From: Ophiothrix spiculata
Lineage: Eukaryota > Echinodermata > Ophiuroidea > Amphilepidida > Ophiotrichidae
Length of the DNA stretch: 37,310 bases
Assembly: GCA_000969725.1 (NCBI GenBank)
Contig: JXSR01S043702.1
Direction: 5' to 3' (one strand)
Shown: one piece after another, positions 9,233-20,121 of the stretch
Layout of the letters: each line of letters opens with the position of its first letter
How positions within the stretch are numbered: the first letter of the stretch is position 1
Translations under genes and position numbers: made by a program
Notes under the pieces: generated by a model
Databases searched by the model: none
What the model was told of the DNA's origin: nothing
What the model saw: the letters and a program-made list of their open reading frames with translations, nothing else

Positions 9233-9431
9233 TAATGTAAATGACCGTATATTTAAGTGAAACACCAATAAAGAGGTTACACTATGTTGGGTTGATAATG
9301 CAGCTTTGATGTTTGAATTGGAAGTTCAAAGGGTTTAATTTGTTTAATCACGACCAGTGATACTGCAAGAGATATCCTTAATTACAAGTTCAAGTTGAGT
9401 TGAATTCTTATCAAAATAGTGGTAATATTAC

Positions 9432-10322
9432 CTTAGTAAAATCCCCATAAGCAAAGCCCAATTCAATTCCATTGTAGAATATAAGTGGAATCAGCAAGTA
9501 CATTTTTGGTGATGACGACAACCGGAATGTCGCCTTCAGTTGTTCTAAAGCACTCCTTTGATTGGGTAGCACCGGACAGTACGATTCAATAGGGTTCATA
9601 AAAATCGCTGCTGTAGGAATAGCGAGTGACCCCCATACCAGGAGAATCCCAAATAAAATATTAACAGTCTTCTGGTCTGGCGCAAAAGAGACACTAGAAT
9701 TGGAAGAAGAAGGAAGAGGAGATCCGCACTCATTGGCTCCACAATGTGATAAATCCGAGCCATTCAGAGTTCCCGGATGATCTTTATACAAAACCAACGA
9801 AGATACCATATTTCCTGGAATATGGGAGGCAAGAAAAAACAAATTAAACACCCCATTGAATCTACTGATGACAGCTGCGTGACTTTCAAGCGTAAGATCG
9901 GCAAGATTTATGGCTGAAGTTGTTAAGTGAGTCCCCTGTGAAGACCACATAGGTCCAGCGCCCATACCCATCAGTACTGCAGCAGGTATTAGCGTAAAGT
10001 ATTCTGGATAAAAGTTGATGGCAAGATATACACAGTAAGTACAAACGGCGGCGACCAGAGCCCATTTTGTTCCTAGGTATCGAATTACAACCGGTGCTAA
10101 AAGGCTGGACACTGCGTATAAACCATAGATTGTGGCAAGCGATGCTAATCCAAGACCTCCGGATGCATATAGACTGCTGGCAAGATTTTGTAAGGAAAGA
10201 TAAGCCGATTGGATTAGAAAGAAAGTCAAACTCAGAGCCAAGAGATTTTTTACATGAACCCGACGCATTTTGTATACCATGTGCACTGCAAAACTTGCCA
10301 GCAGTCTAGACAATGAAACCAC
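9432..10322 (-). CDS. UNC93A: UNC93A-like protein, first recognised coding exon
   Basis: Exon of 891 bases, phase 0 at both sides, encoding the N-terminal half of an UNC93 family multi-pass membrane protein. Family members resemble the major facilitator fold; UNC93B1 traffics Toll-like receptors, while the role of UNC93A is poorly defined. Visible are QNLASSLYASGGLGLASLAT, the LIPAAVLMGMGAGPMWSSQG signature, and about six hydrophobic segments. A non-membrane loop (residues 181-218) has N-X-S sites (NGS, NSS) and the pair CGANEC. The acceptor CTATTTAG lies at 10323-10330. In-frame ATGs are at 10280 and 10268; the one at 10268 places MRRVHVKNLLAL where family proteins begin, so the earlier 5' part may be untranslated. 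The donor after AAG at 9432 joins GDFTK to AYVACT. Spliced length is 486 residues from 10268, or 504 from the exon edge. Confidence 0.92.
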
Positions 10323-11355
10323 CTAAATAGTGAAAATAAAACAATAAGCCTAACATACATCCAAAAGGCGATTTGAGATAAGCGAATTGCACTTTGCTTT
10401 GTTTACTTTCAAATCAGGGTCGGGGGGCTGTCAAGCTGTTTAAAGGAAATTATTAACTTATTCGTACCTCAACCGTAAATAAAGCATTTTCAATCCCGCC
10501 TACGTAAGCATAAACATAAACATAAATACACAAGACACTATATATGGGGAGCACCGAGCTTCGACAGCAAGCTAGAGCGGACGATGTAAAAAGAGTTGGT
10601 ATCACTTACCCAAACTGCATACCACTAGATTCTTACCGCAGGTACCTTGCAAACCTTACTTCACTCCTCGAAAATTTCCTCTTTATCCGTCTGACAAACC
10701 AGAGCGTAGGCTTCACCAAACGATCAGTTGTTATCCAGTAGATGCTTCTGAAGAGCATAGTTGCAGTAGATTCCCAAACTCTTAACCATCAGCATCCTTC
10801 ATACATTTCCACTTCTTTCAAGCGAGACGTCCTTTCTCGCTGCCGTCGAACTAGGTCAATGGCTTTCATCCCTTCCGATGTACCCATCAGTACTACCCAT
10901 CATGCTTCATTCTCATCCTGAAAGAACAATTCTTATGCAAATTCGGTTAGCTCTTGCTACCGATTGAAAATATATTTATTTCGGAGTTTTAGGATATAAA
11001 TAGGTCTATTGGATCTTAATATTAGCAATTGCTTTTAAACCGTTCTTACAGAGGAAGAATATTAGATATATAAATGGGACCTATACATAATGATAACCCT
11101 ACAGAGCGAGATGTCGATCTCAGTTGGTCCACATAATCCTATCGGACCTCCGATACTACACTTGTTATCGAACCAGATGACATATCAGAAACTTCTTACA
11201 CAGAAAGAAGCCTCTCAATTCTATAACACGAAACATTTGTACCGTACCATCACAGAAAATAATCATTTAATTGTCGATATAGGCCTATGATTATAATTAT
11301 TAATGCTATTTGTTTATTCTATTATTAGTTTATTTATCAATTATATATTCCACTA
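10323..11355. other. 5' flank of the UNC93A-like gene, nothing certain
   Basis: Expected to hold the 5' UTR exon and promoter. On the minus strand there are donor-like sites CTGCG|GTAAGA and TTTGG|GTAAGT near 10605-10640. Neither can be proven, and the second does not join in frame to the coding exon, so any upstream exon is probably untranslated. No TATA box is evident. 10980-11340 is AT-rich with nothing recognised. Confidence 0.4.
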
Positions 11356-11363
11356 TCACAGTA

Positions 11364-11731
11364 CATTGGCGGTGGAAGGTTGAAATTTTAGGAGGGGACG
11401 GCTAATTTTGTTAGCAAAAGTCGTCGGAGGAAAATTATGATATTTTGTAATGCGCGCTTTGCGCGCGGAAAAATTTTGCCAAATCGGCTAATTTTCAGCT
11501 AAAAATTGTGAAATTTGCAAAAAAAAATGCAATCTTTTACTGAAATGTTGCGCGAAGCGCGCAATTTTTTTTGATTTTTCATATTTAAAGGATCAAAACA
11601 AAGGGAAAATTTACAATTTCCTGTCCTTCTCTTTCTTTCTTCTTGATTTTTTGAGGGGGTCCGTCCCCCACTCGAAAAATTTAGGGGGGACGGGTCCCCT
11701 CCCCCCCCCCCCCCCGCTTCCGCCGCCTATG
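11364..11731. mobile_element. 368-bp hAT-like MITE
   Basis: Ends CATTGGCGGTGGAAG and CTTCCGCCGCCTATG are inverted repeats. The perfect 8-bp duplication TCACAGTA lies at 11356-11363 and 11732-11739. The interior has the palindromic GCGCGCTTTGCGCGC and GCGCGAAGCGCGC blocks, T-runs and a 16-C run. 8-bp duplication and CA...TG ends fit hAT. Confidence 0.9.
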
Positions 11732-12158
11732 TCACAGTAACATAGGCCTATATCTAGCTAATATCATTAAAATCTTTATGATCTCAATATTACTAATGAT
11801 CATTAATCAATTAATCGTTAAAAATCGTATAGGTTAACCCGTCCGGGGTGCACCCGCTAGTCCGACAACACACTTTTCCTATACTTAAGCGCTGCGCCAA
11901 TCTGATAATGAAGTCCGAAAAAAAAAACAATGCTTCTGACCCTTTTTCAGCTCCGCAAGACCCATTTTTTTTAGTAACCCCCGGGAACATGGTACTTTGT
12001 GACAAAGATTGGAGTGTTTTAAGGTTCTGTCAGACATCACCATATAGAGCAAAACGAATAACGTACAAAAGTTTCACATATTGAACGTGTGCTAAACGGA
12101 CCACCACAGTATGAACAACGAATTAAACGTACACTGAAAACCTAAACTGGTCAGCGTG

Positions 12159-12213
12159 ACTAACTTTAAGCTAGTCCAGACGGTACACATCTAGACTAGC
12201 TTTAAGTTAGTCT
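12159..12213. repeat. Short hairpin next to the gap
   Basis: GACTAACTTTAAGCTAGTC and GACTAGCTTTAAGTTAGTC are inverted copies 17 bases apart, ending 9 bases before the run of Ns. Probably part of an inserted inverted-repeat element whose remainder is in the gap. Confidence 0.7.
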
Positions 12214-12222
12214 GTATTGCTG

Positions 12223-13017
12223 NNNNNNNNNNNNNNNNNNNNNNNNNNNNNNNNNNNNNNNNNNNNNNNNNNNNNNNNNNNNNNNNNNNNNNNNNNNNNN
12301 NNNNNNNNNNNNNNNNNNNNNNNNNNNNNNNNNNNNNNNNNNNNNNNNNNNNNNNNNNNNNNNNNNNNNNNNNNNNNNNNNNNNNNNNNNNNNNNNNNNN
12401 NNNNNNNNNNNNNNNNNNNNNNNNNNNNNNNNNNNNNNNNNNNNNNNNNNNNNNNNNNNNNNNNNNNNNNNNNNNNNNNNNNNNNNNNNNNNNNNNNNNN
12501 NNNNNNNNNNNNNNNNNNNNNNNNNNNNNNNNNNNNNNNNNNNNNNNNNNNNNNNNNNNNNNNNNNNNNNNNNNNNNNNNNNNNNNNNNNNNNNNNNNNN
12601 NNNNNNNNNNNNNNNNNNNNNNNNNNNNNNNNNNNNNNNNNNNNNNNNNNNNNNNNNNNNNNNNNNNNNNNNNNNNNNNNNNNNNNNNNNNNNNNNNNNN
12701 NNNNNNNNNNNNNNNNNNNNNNNNNNNNNNNNNNNNNNNNNNNNNNNNNNNNNNNNNNNNNNNNNNNNNNNNNNNNNNNNNNNNNNNNNNNNNNNNNNNN
12801 NNNNNNNNNNNNNNNNNNNNNNNNNNNNNNNNNNNNNNNNNNNNNNNNNNNNNNNNNNNNNNNNNNNNNNNNNNNNNNNNNNNNNNNNNNNNNNNNNNNN
12901 NNNNNNNNNNNNNNNNNNNNNNNNNNNNNNNNNNNNNNNNNNNNNNNNNNNNNNNNNNNNNNNNNNNNNNNNNNNNNNNNNNNNNNNNNNNNNNNNNNNN
13001 NNNNNNNNNNNNNNNNN
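12223..13017. other. Assembly gap (795 N)
   Basis: Unresolved bases. Any reading frame crossing this stretch is meaningless. Confidence 1.
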
Positions 13018-13137
13018 GGATAACGTATTGAACGTACTTGTAACGAACACATGACGAACAACAATGCATAAAACAAAACAATAGTGCGATAAAGTACGTT
13101 AGGCGTACGTTTTGCTCTATACGGTGATGTGTGACAG

Positions 13138-13824
13138 TCTTTAGCAATAATACACGGTTCTCGATCTCACGGATACGTTCTAAGAAGTTTGACCATTAAT
13201 TTCAAAATACTTTTTCGCAAAGACGTTATCTGCAATTTTAATATTTTTTTAATTCTATCCGCCAAACAATTTCTGTTTTATATAACAATTTTGAAAAAAT
13301 GGCATGCAGATGAAGTTTAAAGGTAGGCCTATACCAGTATATCCATTTTTCAAATTAAAGTTTTCTCTGTCATATGGAAGATCCCTACTTAAGGGGTTTC
13401 CTCTGATAAGAAAAAAGTCTTCATTAATTTCTTTAAAATCTTTAGTACTTGGTAGATTTATTTGTATTGATAACAAATCTAATAAAAACAAACCAGTAGG
13501 TCACAGTGTTTATTTTGAGATACAGGTATTTCAAAAAGGACACACCCCTCGAAGTTTATCCTGATTTACCACAGAAAGTATAGCGAAAACTGAACAAGAA
13601 TAATGAACAACGGGCACCAGACACTGGATGGCGGACAACATTTTGGAATGGTACAAAAAATGTATGTCTCTTCATCAAAATTTTCAGATGAGACAAAAAT
13701 ACGGGTGTTTCAGGGAAGGCAGATTTAAATTTAAGGGCACAGACAACCCCTTGTTTTCATAAATATTTTACGTTTTGTAGCTCATACTGATAAAAATAAA
13801 ACACAAAAATATACTTCCATATAC
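13138..13824. other. Intergenic AT-rich stretch, nothing recognised
   Basis: Short ORFs on both strands overlap each other (13255-13491 and 13304-13564) and show no family resemblance or splice context. No clear repeat structure seen. Confidence 0.5.
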
Positions 13825-13999
13825 GGACCAAGTATACTTTAGGTCCCATCCAAAATTTTAGGGTTAGGGTTTAGGTATCATTTTTAGAGTCAGAGTTAGG
13901 GTCCGGTCAAGGTTGGAGAGTTAGGGTCGGGTCATAGTTAGTGAGTTAGGGTCGGGTCATGGGTGAATTTTTTGATGGGACCTAAAGTATACTTTTTCC
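13825..13999. mobile_element. Foldback element with telomere-like TTAGGG core, copy 1
   Basis: Ends AAGTATACTTTAGGTCCCATC-type and GATGGGACCTAAAGTATACT are inverted copies, clamped by GGACC at the left and TTTTCC at the right. Between them is a degenerate array of TTAGGGTT and GAGTTAGGGTCGGGTCA units. The same element occurs reversed at 20760-20925. Confidence 0.8.
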
Positions 14000-14545
14000 A
14001 AATATATATCTGTATGTAGAAGTCGATGGTTAAGTAAGTTTTGGATTAAAATGAATGATTATGGGCCAAACGTCCAAAATACCTTGTTCTTAGCCCAAAA
14101 TTTGTGACAATCTAACTAAACTTTGCAAAAATAAAATGTTCAAGTACTTTATTTTCTAGCATCTACAAACACATGTTTGGGAATGCATTTCTCATTTTTT
14201 TATATCTATTTTGACTTACTCTTTGAAACTTTGCCAATAATAGGCAAAAAATATTGTTTTCCACATTTTTGTAAAAAAAAGGTAAAAAAACATGTCAAAA
14301 ACGAAAAAGAAAAAAAGAAATAGAAAAGCATTGCTAGAAATGTGTTAAATAGATGCTAAAAAGTAAAATTATTCAAATTTTTATCTTTGCATAATTTAAT
14401 TATTGTCATAAAAAACTGGGCCAAGAACAAGGGTTTTTAACTCTGGGCCAATATTAGTTCAAAACTGACTTAGCCATCATCTTCAACATAACTTTTGACA
14501 ATTTCAAAATATGCATTCGGTTACTGCATCCTCCTTGTTGGTTCA
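14000..14545. other. AT-rich intergenic stretch
   Basis: Low-complexity AT-rich sequence with partly inverted blocks near 14080-14450 (GGGCCAAACGT and TTCTTAGCCCA against TGGGCCAAGAACA). This suggests a decayed foldback. No gene. Confidence 0.4.
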
Positions 14546-14549
14546 TTAA

Positions 14550-15485
14550 AGGAGCTTGGTCCAATTTCCCAAAATAACGTTCAATGTCACATGAAAGATG
14601 ACTACTTAAGAGGTTAAAGCCCTAGATATAGTTCCCCGTTTTTACGATCTTGAAAATCCAGAGAGCTGAATGCATATTGACCTCGAGTGTCTAGACTATA
14701 TTATCGATTGGTATAATCCGCTAAAACTACAAATAGAATGATAAAAAATCAAGACGGTAATAAAAATTCCAAATGAAAATGTTTCTCTTTGGAGAAAAAT
14801 CAAAGTAGTCAGAAAATCTTTTCAGCAGAATAAATTCCACAGCATCTGTCAAGGACAGATTTCAGATTATAATGAAAAGACCAAGGTAATTATGGTATTG
14901 TTCTGGACCTATTGAGATCGATCTATGCCCCGCTGAACACCATCATGAAACATTTTCATAAATTGGTAGATTCGTTCAAAACTTGTCCGACGGCGAACCC
15001 GTTAAAATCTACCAATTGTTATGAATTCCCGTCGTAAAAGCCTTTCTCAAAAAAAAAAAAAAATCATAAATGGTGAAACATTTTACTCCATACCAAAAAT
15101 TTTACACCGTGAGAAAAAATCAAAATGAAAATTTTCATTCCGAATGAAAATTAACATAGTGGTGAAAATGTAACACCATGAGAAAAATTCTGAATGAAAA
15201 TGACTACAAAAATGACAAACTATATCTAGGCCTTGAAGTTTCAAATTTCAGCTGAATCAGTATAACCATTTTATGGGCAGTTTTATATTTCTGAACTGCC
15301 TATACGTTACTGTATAAAATTAATTATGCTTACCATAATTAAACACATTTTCATATGTATCTCCAAAACAGAACATAAGTCAGCTGTGAAATTTCACATG
15401 GGCTATGAGAAAAATATGAGCAATATTTTGGTACCTAAATCTCAAAAGAGTTTGAAAAAAGTCGAAACAATCGGACCATGCTCCT
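14550..15485. mobile_element. 936-bp TIR element in a TTAA target
   Basis: Left end AGGAGCTTGGTCCAATTT and right end AATCGGACCATGCTCCT are inverted copies (15 of 17 positions). TTAA lies directly outside both ends (14546-14549 and 15486-15489), as for piggyBac or Kolobok elements. The interior has GAATGAAAAT repeats and no transposase. Confidence 0.78.
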
Positions 15486-15673
15486 TTAAACACTTCACAT
15501 AAAGAAATATGAGAAATAGTAAGCGCTTCTATGGTACCATGTTGCATTTTATTGATGTTTTATTCATCATCTAATAACAATTAGTTCAGAATGCATTTTA
15601 TTAAAAGATTTATTTATCTATTAATTAATTGGATTCATTTATGTATTTTTAACAACTGACTGAAAATACAAAA

Positions 15674-15803
15674 ACCCAACAAACAACCCCTGGCAATGCC
15701 ACACAAAATTGGTGGTAATCTAGTAAAAACAATTTATTCAATCATTTGGCAGAAATATGAAACCCAACAAACAACCCCTGGCCATGCCACATTAAATTTG
15801 GTG
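15674..15803. repeat. 98-bp-spaced direct duplication
   Basis: ACCCAACAAACAACCCCTGG followed by C-ATGCCACA recurs at 15674 and 15772, with similar downstream AATTGGTG/AATTTGGTG. Probably an old tandem duplication. No gene in 15804-16040. Confidence 0.65.
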
Positions 15804-16044
15804 CTATTCCAGCATAAGGTCCCTGATCAACACCACGAGGATCTGTAATCATAGAGCTGGGAGCAGACCATGTCACAAAACTTCATTGCTCGCAGCAAAA
15901 ACAACCCTGGAAAAGCCCAGGGATCCCAAACTGCGTAATTTTAGTGTTAAACAAACTTGAACACGAAAGTCAATTTTTACCCTTTACTTGTCGTGTTGAC
16001 CACCTCTATTTCAGATACCGTTTGTTTCATTTCAATCGGTAGTG

Positions 16045-16370
16045 CGGAACAAAAGTTATGTTTTATCAAAAATTTGGGTGGATTTTGTCTGGTCCATTTC
16101 ATGATAATTTGCCATAAAGTATTGGTGTTTCTGAATGGATTAAAAATGGATCACCTTGGAAAATTTATCATATCGTGTCTTATTTTTGCATCAAATTTGT
16201 TCATTTTTCCAGCACAGGTAAAAGAAAGCATGCACATAATATTGTTATAGTTGAGTGAGCAGATAAATGACAATACTCAGCAGAACATCATTCAAAGAGA
16301 AGTTACAATATCGTGAAATTGGACCAGAAAATTTTACTTCCAAATATTTGATAAAGCAAAACATTTCTTG
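16045..16370. repeat. Diverged foldback repeat
   Basis: GTTATGTTTTATCAAAAATT and TCTGGTCCATTTCATGATA in the left part are matched in reverse by ATATCGTGAAATTGGACCAG and AAATATTTGATAAAGCAAAA. The 97-residue ORF at 15957-16250 lies across the left arm and is not called a gene. A CTAGGACACCCTGT terminus resembling a mariner-type end follows at about 16501-16514. Confidence 0.55.
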
Positions 16371-16776
16371 TACACAACCAATTAAAAAAAAAAGTATCTG
16401 AAAGTTCAATTCATTGGCTATCAAATGCAATCTTTTTTATATATTTTCTAACTATACGTTAAACCAAAAAAAATTACACCCAAAGATTGTAAGTTTTTTT
16501 CTAGGACACCCTGTATCAAGCTTCTTACATGTGTGTCTGAAATACTAGGGAAAATTGTCTCAAGGGTTAGGAATATATTATTAATGTAGTCCTTGAGATT
16601 GCTAAATTAAAGGTCTGACTTTGGATACAGAAAGAAACTACAGAAAATGATCCAAAAGAATTTTGTGAATTTCAGTGCTTCGGATTCCCAAAAATATTTC
16701 GAAAGGGATTTGGAAAATCCTATTTGCTTCTGTTGATTATAATTCAAAATCAACAGACACAACTACTGCAGTTCGT

Positions 16777-16975
16777 CATGTGAGTGCAAGAAAGTCGTAT
16801 CTACAATGGCTGCCACATGTTATATTTATTTACACTTGTCACTAGAATGTTAAAAATCCCTCAAAATTGTCCTGCCTTATGTCAGTGGTTCTTAAAATGG
16901 TTCTTCAGGTGAGAGTGTCACCTGAAGAACCATTTCAAGAGCCACTGACCCAATACTGGAGATTATAGACACGAC
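16777..16975. mobile_element. Foldback family 'GCAAGAAAGTCGTATC', truncated copy with long stem
   Basis: Starts CATGTGAGTGCAAGAAAGTC and contains at 16881-16949 a strong hairpin: GTCAGTGGTTCTTAAAATGG pairs with CCATTTCAAGAGCCACTGAC around a small loop. The matching right end (GCAGATATGACTTTCTTGCA) is found only at 17665-17732, so an insertion or rearrangement of about 690 bases separates the halves. Confidence 0.6.
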
Positions 16976-17664
16976 GATTTGAAATCCCAATATATCTATT
17001 GATCTTATTCAACAGTTTATAGATAAGCGAGGTCACGCCAATTATATAGCACCAACACATCAGAGCACATGTACTCAACATGTATACTTGAACACTCAAC
17101 GGTAGAACCCATAAAAAATGACCAACAATTATGTTGTATACAGGACTTTTACAGCTTGAATTAGAAAAACCATTGTTTTCAACCTATTTAGCTGTTTATT
17201 AATGTTATCTACAGACTATTACCCATCTTATAAGCAGATCAAATCCCGAATTAAAAGACTAGAAAAGGCAAATTAAAGTGGATTGTCGTACATTTTTTAC
17301 TAGACATCTGTGATATTTTGGGCATGGTGTAAAACGCCAGTCAAACGCCTTTAAAAATCATTATTTTCAGCATATTCGATCACGTTAATTTACATTTTTT
17401 CTGCTTATAATATTTTTCATCGTCTCAAAATGATTATTTGACTAAGTTTATAAAGCATTGACTGAAAGTTTTCCTAATCTTGTAAAAATAAATGTATCAT
17501 TGTTTTTTCTATGGGTTTGCATTGCACATTTACAGTACGGTAATGATGACATCATAATAGGGGCGCGGCAGAGGTGTAACCAATCACATGGCTAACAGTC
17601 ATTATAATTAGATCAATATCGACGGGGTAATTGGAACAATGCGCTTCAAATGGTTGTGTAGAGT

Positions 17665-17732
17665 GTGCAATCCAAATTAATGACAAATGGCAGCTATTGC
17701 AGATATGACTTTCTTGCACACACATGATGACT
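17665..17732. repeat. Right-end fragment of the same foldback family
   Basis: AATGGCAGCTATTGCAGATA followed by TGACTTTCTTGCACACACAT matches the right end of the complete copy at 18714-18968. 16976-17664 has no recognised gene. Confidence 0.6.
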
Positions 17733-18030
17733 TGAATTGTTGAACTCACTACATACATGATGAAAAACATTAAAATTTAATGGATAACACAGCATCTCCC
17801 AGTCTTTTGCTTCTCAAAACATGTTGTGAAAAAGACCCATATCTTATTTATAACCAAATGGACCCACTAATGGGATGCTTTTCAAGCTTTTTAAAAATAT
17901 CTCGCATATGTGAGAGTTTAATAAATTTGCATCGTTGGCTTTACGCAGGTCATTTCAGGATTTGAGTTTTCTTCCCGGGACAGAGTCTTCCCGGGCAGGA
18001 ACGCGATTCCCTGGATTTTCTTCTAACATT

Positions 18031-18268
18031 CTTAGGACGTGTTCACACATAATAGTCATGATTAGTCATGATCGGCTCTAAAGCGAGACAACTTAGCAGT
18101 TGTGTTCACACTGAGACATGACTTGCACGTTAAAAAAAGTGGTGCGTCACTTTTGGTCACGGGCGAGACACATTCTATAATTGCGTTCACACTGGGAATT
18201 TGGTCATTAGTGGCTCTAGAGCGAAAATATATTCATGACCAAATTCTTTTGTGTGAACACACTCTTAG
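18031..18268. mobile_element. 238-bp MITE with GTGTTCACAC ends
   Basis: CTTAGGACGTGTTCACACA at the left and TGTGTGAACACACTCTTAG at the right are inverted. Internal GTTCACACTG words repeat. No coding sequence. Superfamily not assigned. Confidence 0.7.
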
Positions 18269-18439
18269 TCTGCATAAAGCCTACAGGTCAATGATTTTCA
18301 ATTTAATTCTTGCAAGTGTTTGCAAGGCAATAATTAAATAAACGATGACAGTATAGAATAGATTTAAAAACTGTAGCTAACACAAAAATACAGCTACCTG
18401 ATGGTTCCTTTTGGTGTAGCTATACAGAATAGGCCAGTC

Positions 18440-18690
18440 TAGAATGATTGGCACTTGGCAGGTTCCATTTGAAAGCATGAAAGTTCAGCAATGGCTGCCA
18501 TATACTATAATTATTTAATGTAAATATATCATCACAAGAATAGCACAAAAACTTCAAAACTTGTTTCCTGTTTTGCCAATGGCTCTGAAATGATTCTTAA
18601 GAATCACTATCTCAAGACTGGACACTGCATTTATGGTTTGTGTGAGTGATGCAAATTTTGGACAAATGGCAGCTGTTGCTCTTATACACG
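18440..18690. repeat. Diverged copy of the GCAAGAAAGTC foldback family
   Basis: Shares AATGGCTGCCATATACTATA, GCTCTGAAATGATTCTTAAG and GACAAATGGCAGCTGTTGCT with the neighbouring copies at 16777 and 18714, but the outer ends are lost. Confidence 0.55.
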
Positions 18691-18713
18691 ATTTATACAC
18701 AATTTCATCTCGC

Positions 18714-18968
18714 CACATAAGTGCAAGAAAGTCGTATCTGTAATAGCTGCCATATGTTATATTTATAACACCTTGTCACTAGAATGGGAAACCAATAAAA
18801 TTTCTCTTTCATATGTCAGTGGCTCTTGAAATGGTTTTTCAGGTGACACCAATACCTGAAGAAACATTTCAAGAGCAACTGACCCTAGACTGGATATTCT
18901 GCAGTGTGAAATGCAAATTTATGAAAAATAGCAGCTATTGCAGATACAACTTTCTTGTACTTACATGA
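18714..18968. mobile_element. 255-bp complete copy of the GCAAGAAAGTC foldback family
   Basis: Left arm CACATAAGTGCAAGAAAGTC continuing GTATCTGTAATAGCTGCCAT is mirrored by the right arm ATAGCAGCTATTGCAGATAC and AACTTTCTTGTACTTACATG. The centre holds CAGTGGCTCTTGAAATGG against CATTTCAAGAGCAACTG. Non-coding. Confidence 0.75.
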
Positions 18969-19199
18969 TGATCTGAGGGAAATCTTGTCAATATGCCAAA
19001 TAAATCCACTGTACCAATTTTAAAATCTCTTATAAAAATAATACACAACTCTTGATTTCAGAACTCCTAAAGATGCTAATTACAGAACCCATCCCCAAAG
19101 TTCAACAGTAATTCAACCTTTTGCAGATATACAATACAGCAGCAACACATATCACATATCGACATAGAAGCTGAATATACACCAACTCTCATTGTTTTT

Positions 19200-19566
19200 A
19201 AGGTGGCTTAGCACAGATAGAATTCCTCTATTTATTTTTTAAATTTTTTGGTATATATGGTGTTTTCATATGTGCTGATCACATTTCTGAAATAAAAAAT
19301 GGTGGTCACTGACTTAGTTTTTGAGAAAAATTCATTTAAAAAACATTTTGTTTTACCATTTTTTACCATTGACTTCTATGGAAAATAAAATTAAATAAGA
19401 CAAAAACACTTATAAATTAAAAAATGGCTTAATTTTTTCTCTTGTTTTTACATATGTTTTGGTCCTTATATAGTTCTTAAAAAAATATTATGGTCACCGA
19501 CTTACTTTTTGAGATATTAAGCAGAATTAAGCAACAAATTTGAATTTTTTTAGCAATGACTAATAT
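19200..19566. repeat. AT-rich dispersed repeat
   Basis: Starts AAGGTGGCTTAGCACAG and contains two similar blocks, ATGGTGGTCACTGACTTAGT and TTATGGTCACCGACTTACTT, each followed by TTTTGAGA. This indicates an internal duplication of about 185 bases. No gene seen. Confidence 0.5.
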
Positions 19567-19571
19567 CTTAA

Positions 19572-19868
19572 CTCTTTCACTCCGACTGCTCGCAAAAGCG
19601 TGCACGATTTACCGGAATTTCTACTTTGACATATTGTTTTCAAATAGCTCTAAAAAACAAACTACAAGCCAAAATTGGTTGAAATTTCGCCAGCAAGCGG
19701 TTGAAACAAAGAGGTGTCTAGCGCCATCATTTTTATTAGCAAGGAGAACAAACCTTATACACTACAATTATCGTATGCTATCATAAAGTTAGATCTCTGT
19801 GAGCCGCTCTGAGAGGCTTTCCGGTGAAATAGGATGGATGGTGAAAATTTTATTCCGAAGTGAAAGAG
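19572..19868. mobile_element. 297-bp piggyBac-like MITE in TTAA
   Basis: Ends CTCTTTCACTCCG and CGAAGTGAAAGAG are inverted copies (one mismatch), each directly flanked by TTAA (19568-19571 and 19869-19872). TTAA followed by CTCTTTCAC is typical of piggyBac-type MITEs. The ORF at 19556-19786 crosses the element edge and is not coding. Confidence 0.82.
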
Positions 19869-20121
19869 TTAAGCAATGTGCGCTTTAAGCCTTGCGCTGT
19901 CAGGAGTAACACGCAGGTCTTATGCCTGAATATAAAAATGACGCACGTGTAAGATTGCGTTTTATTAAAGCGCAAGATACAGTACGCCAAAAGTATGCTA
20001 AAAGCTCAGGATAAATACTTTGAAATTGTGTCCAACACCGATGATATCAGTTCACCCGTGTCCGACACTGTTTCTGTGCTAGGCCACCTTAAGTCCAACA
20101 CCTTAAATAACATAGGTCGTT

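Larger units (their letters stand above)
3657..9431 (-). other. UNC93A-like intron 1 of the coding region
   Basis: Large intron of 5775 bases between donor ACTAAG|GTAATA and acceptor CCCTTAG|GCATAC. It is filled almost entirely with repeats: C/G-rich low-complexity sequence at 3910-4150 ending in a TTACGCCACTG-like hAT terminus, a hairpin at 4165-4244, the triple repeat at 4419-5030, the nested transposons at 5214-8402, a 32-bp tandem duplication and a MITE at 8989-9232. Otherwise 8405-8840 is plain AT-rich sequence with nothing recognised. Confidence 0.85.
12029..13137. mobile_element. Interrupted copy of the ACGTAC/ATAACG MITE around the gap
   Basis: The left end CTGTCAGACATCACCATATA at about 12029 and the right end TATACGGTGATGTGTGACAG at about 13118-13137 match the ends of the 8989-9232 copy. 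13018-13117 matches the right half of that copy almost base for base. After 12132 the sequence changes to an unrelated hairpin and then the gap, so a further insertion probably lies inside this copy. Confidence 0.75.

Noticed and set aside
10544..10741. 65-residue plus-strand ORF near the UNC93A-like 5' end
   Set aside because: No family resemblance. The minus strand here contains donor-like sites that better fit an untranslated exon of the neighbouring gene, though that is unproven.
12191..13147. Long open frames on both strands around 12200-13147
   Set aside because: They are open only because the 795 unresolved bases contain no stop codons.
15957..16250. 97-residue ORF with hydrophobic stretches
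   Set aside because: It overlaps one arm of a diverged foldback, has no homology I recognise and no splice context.
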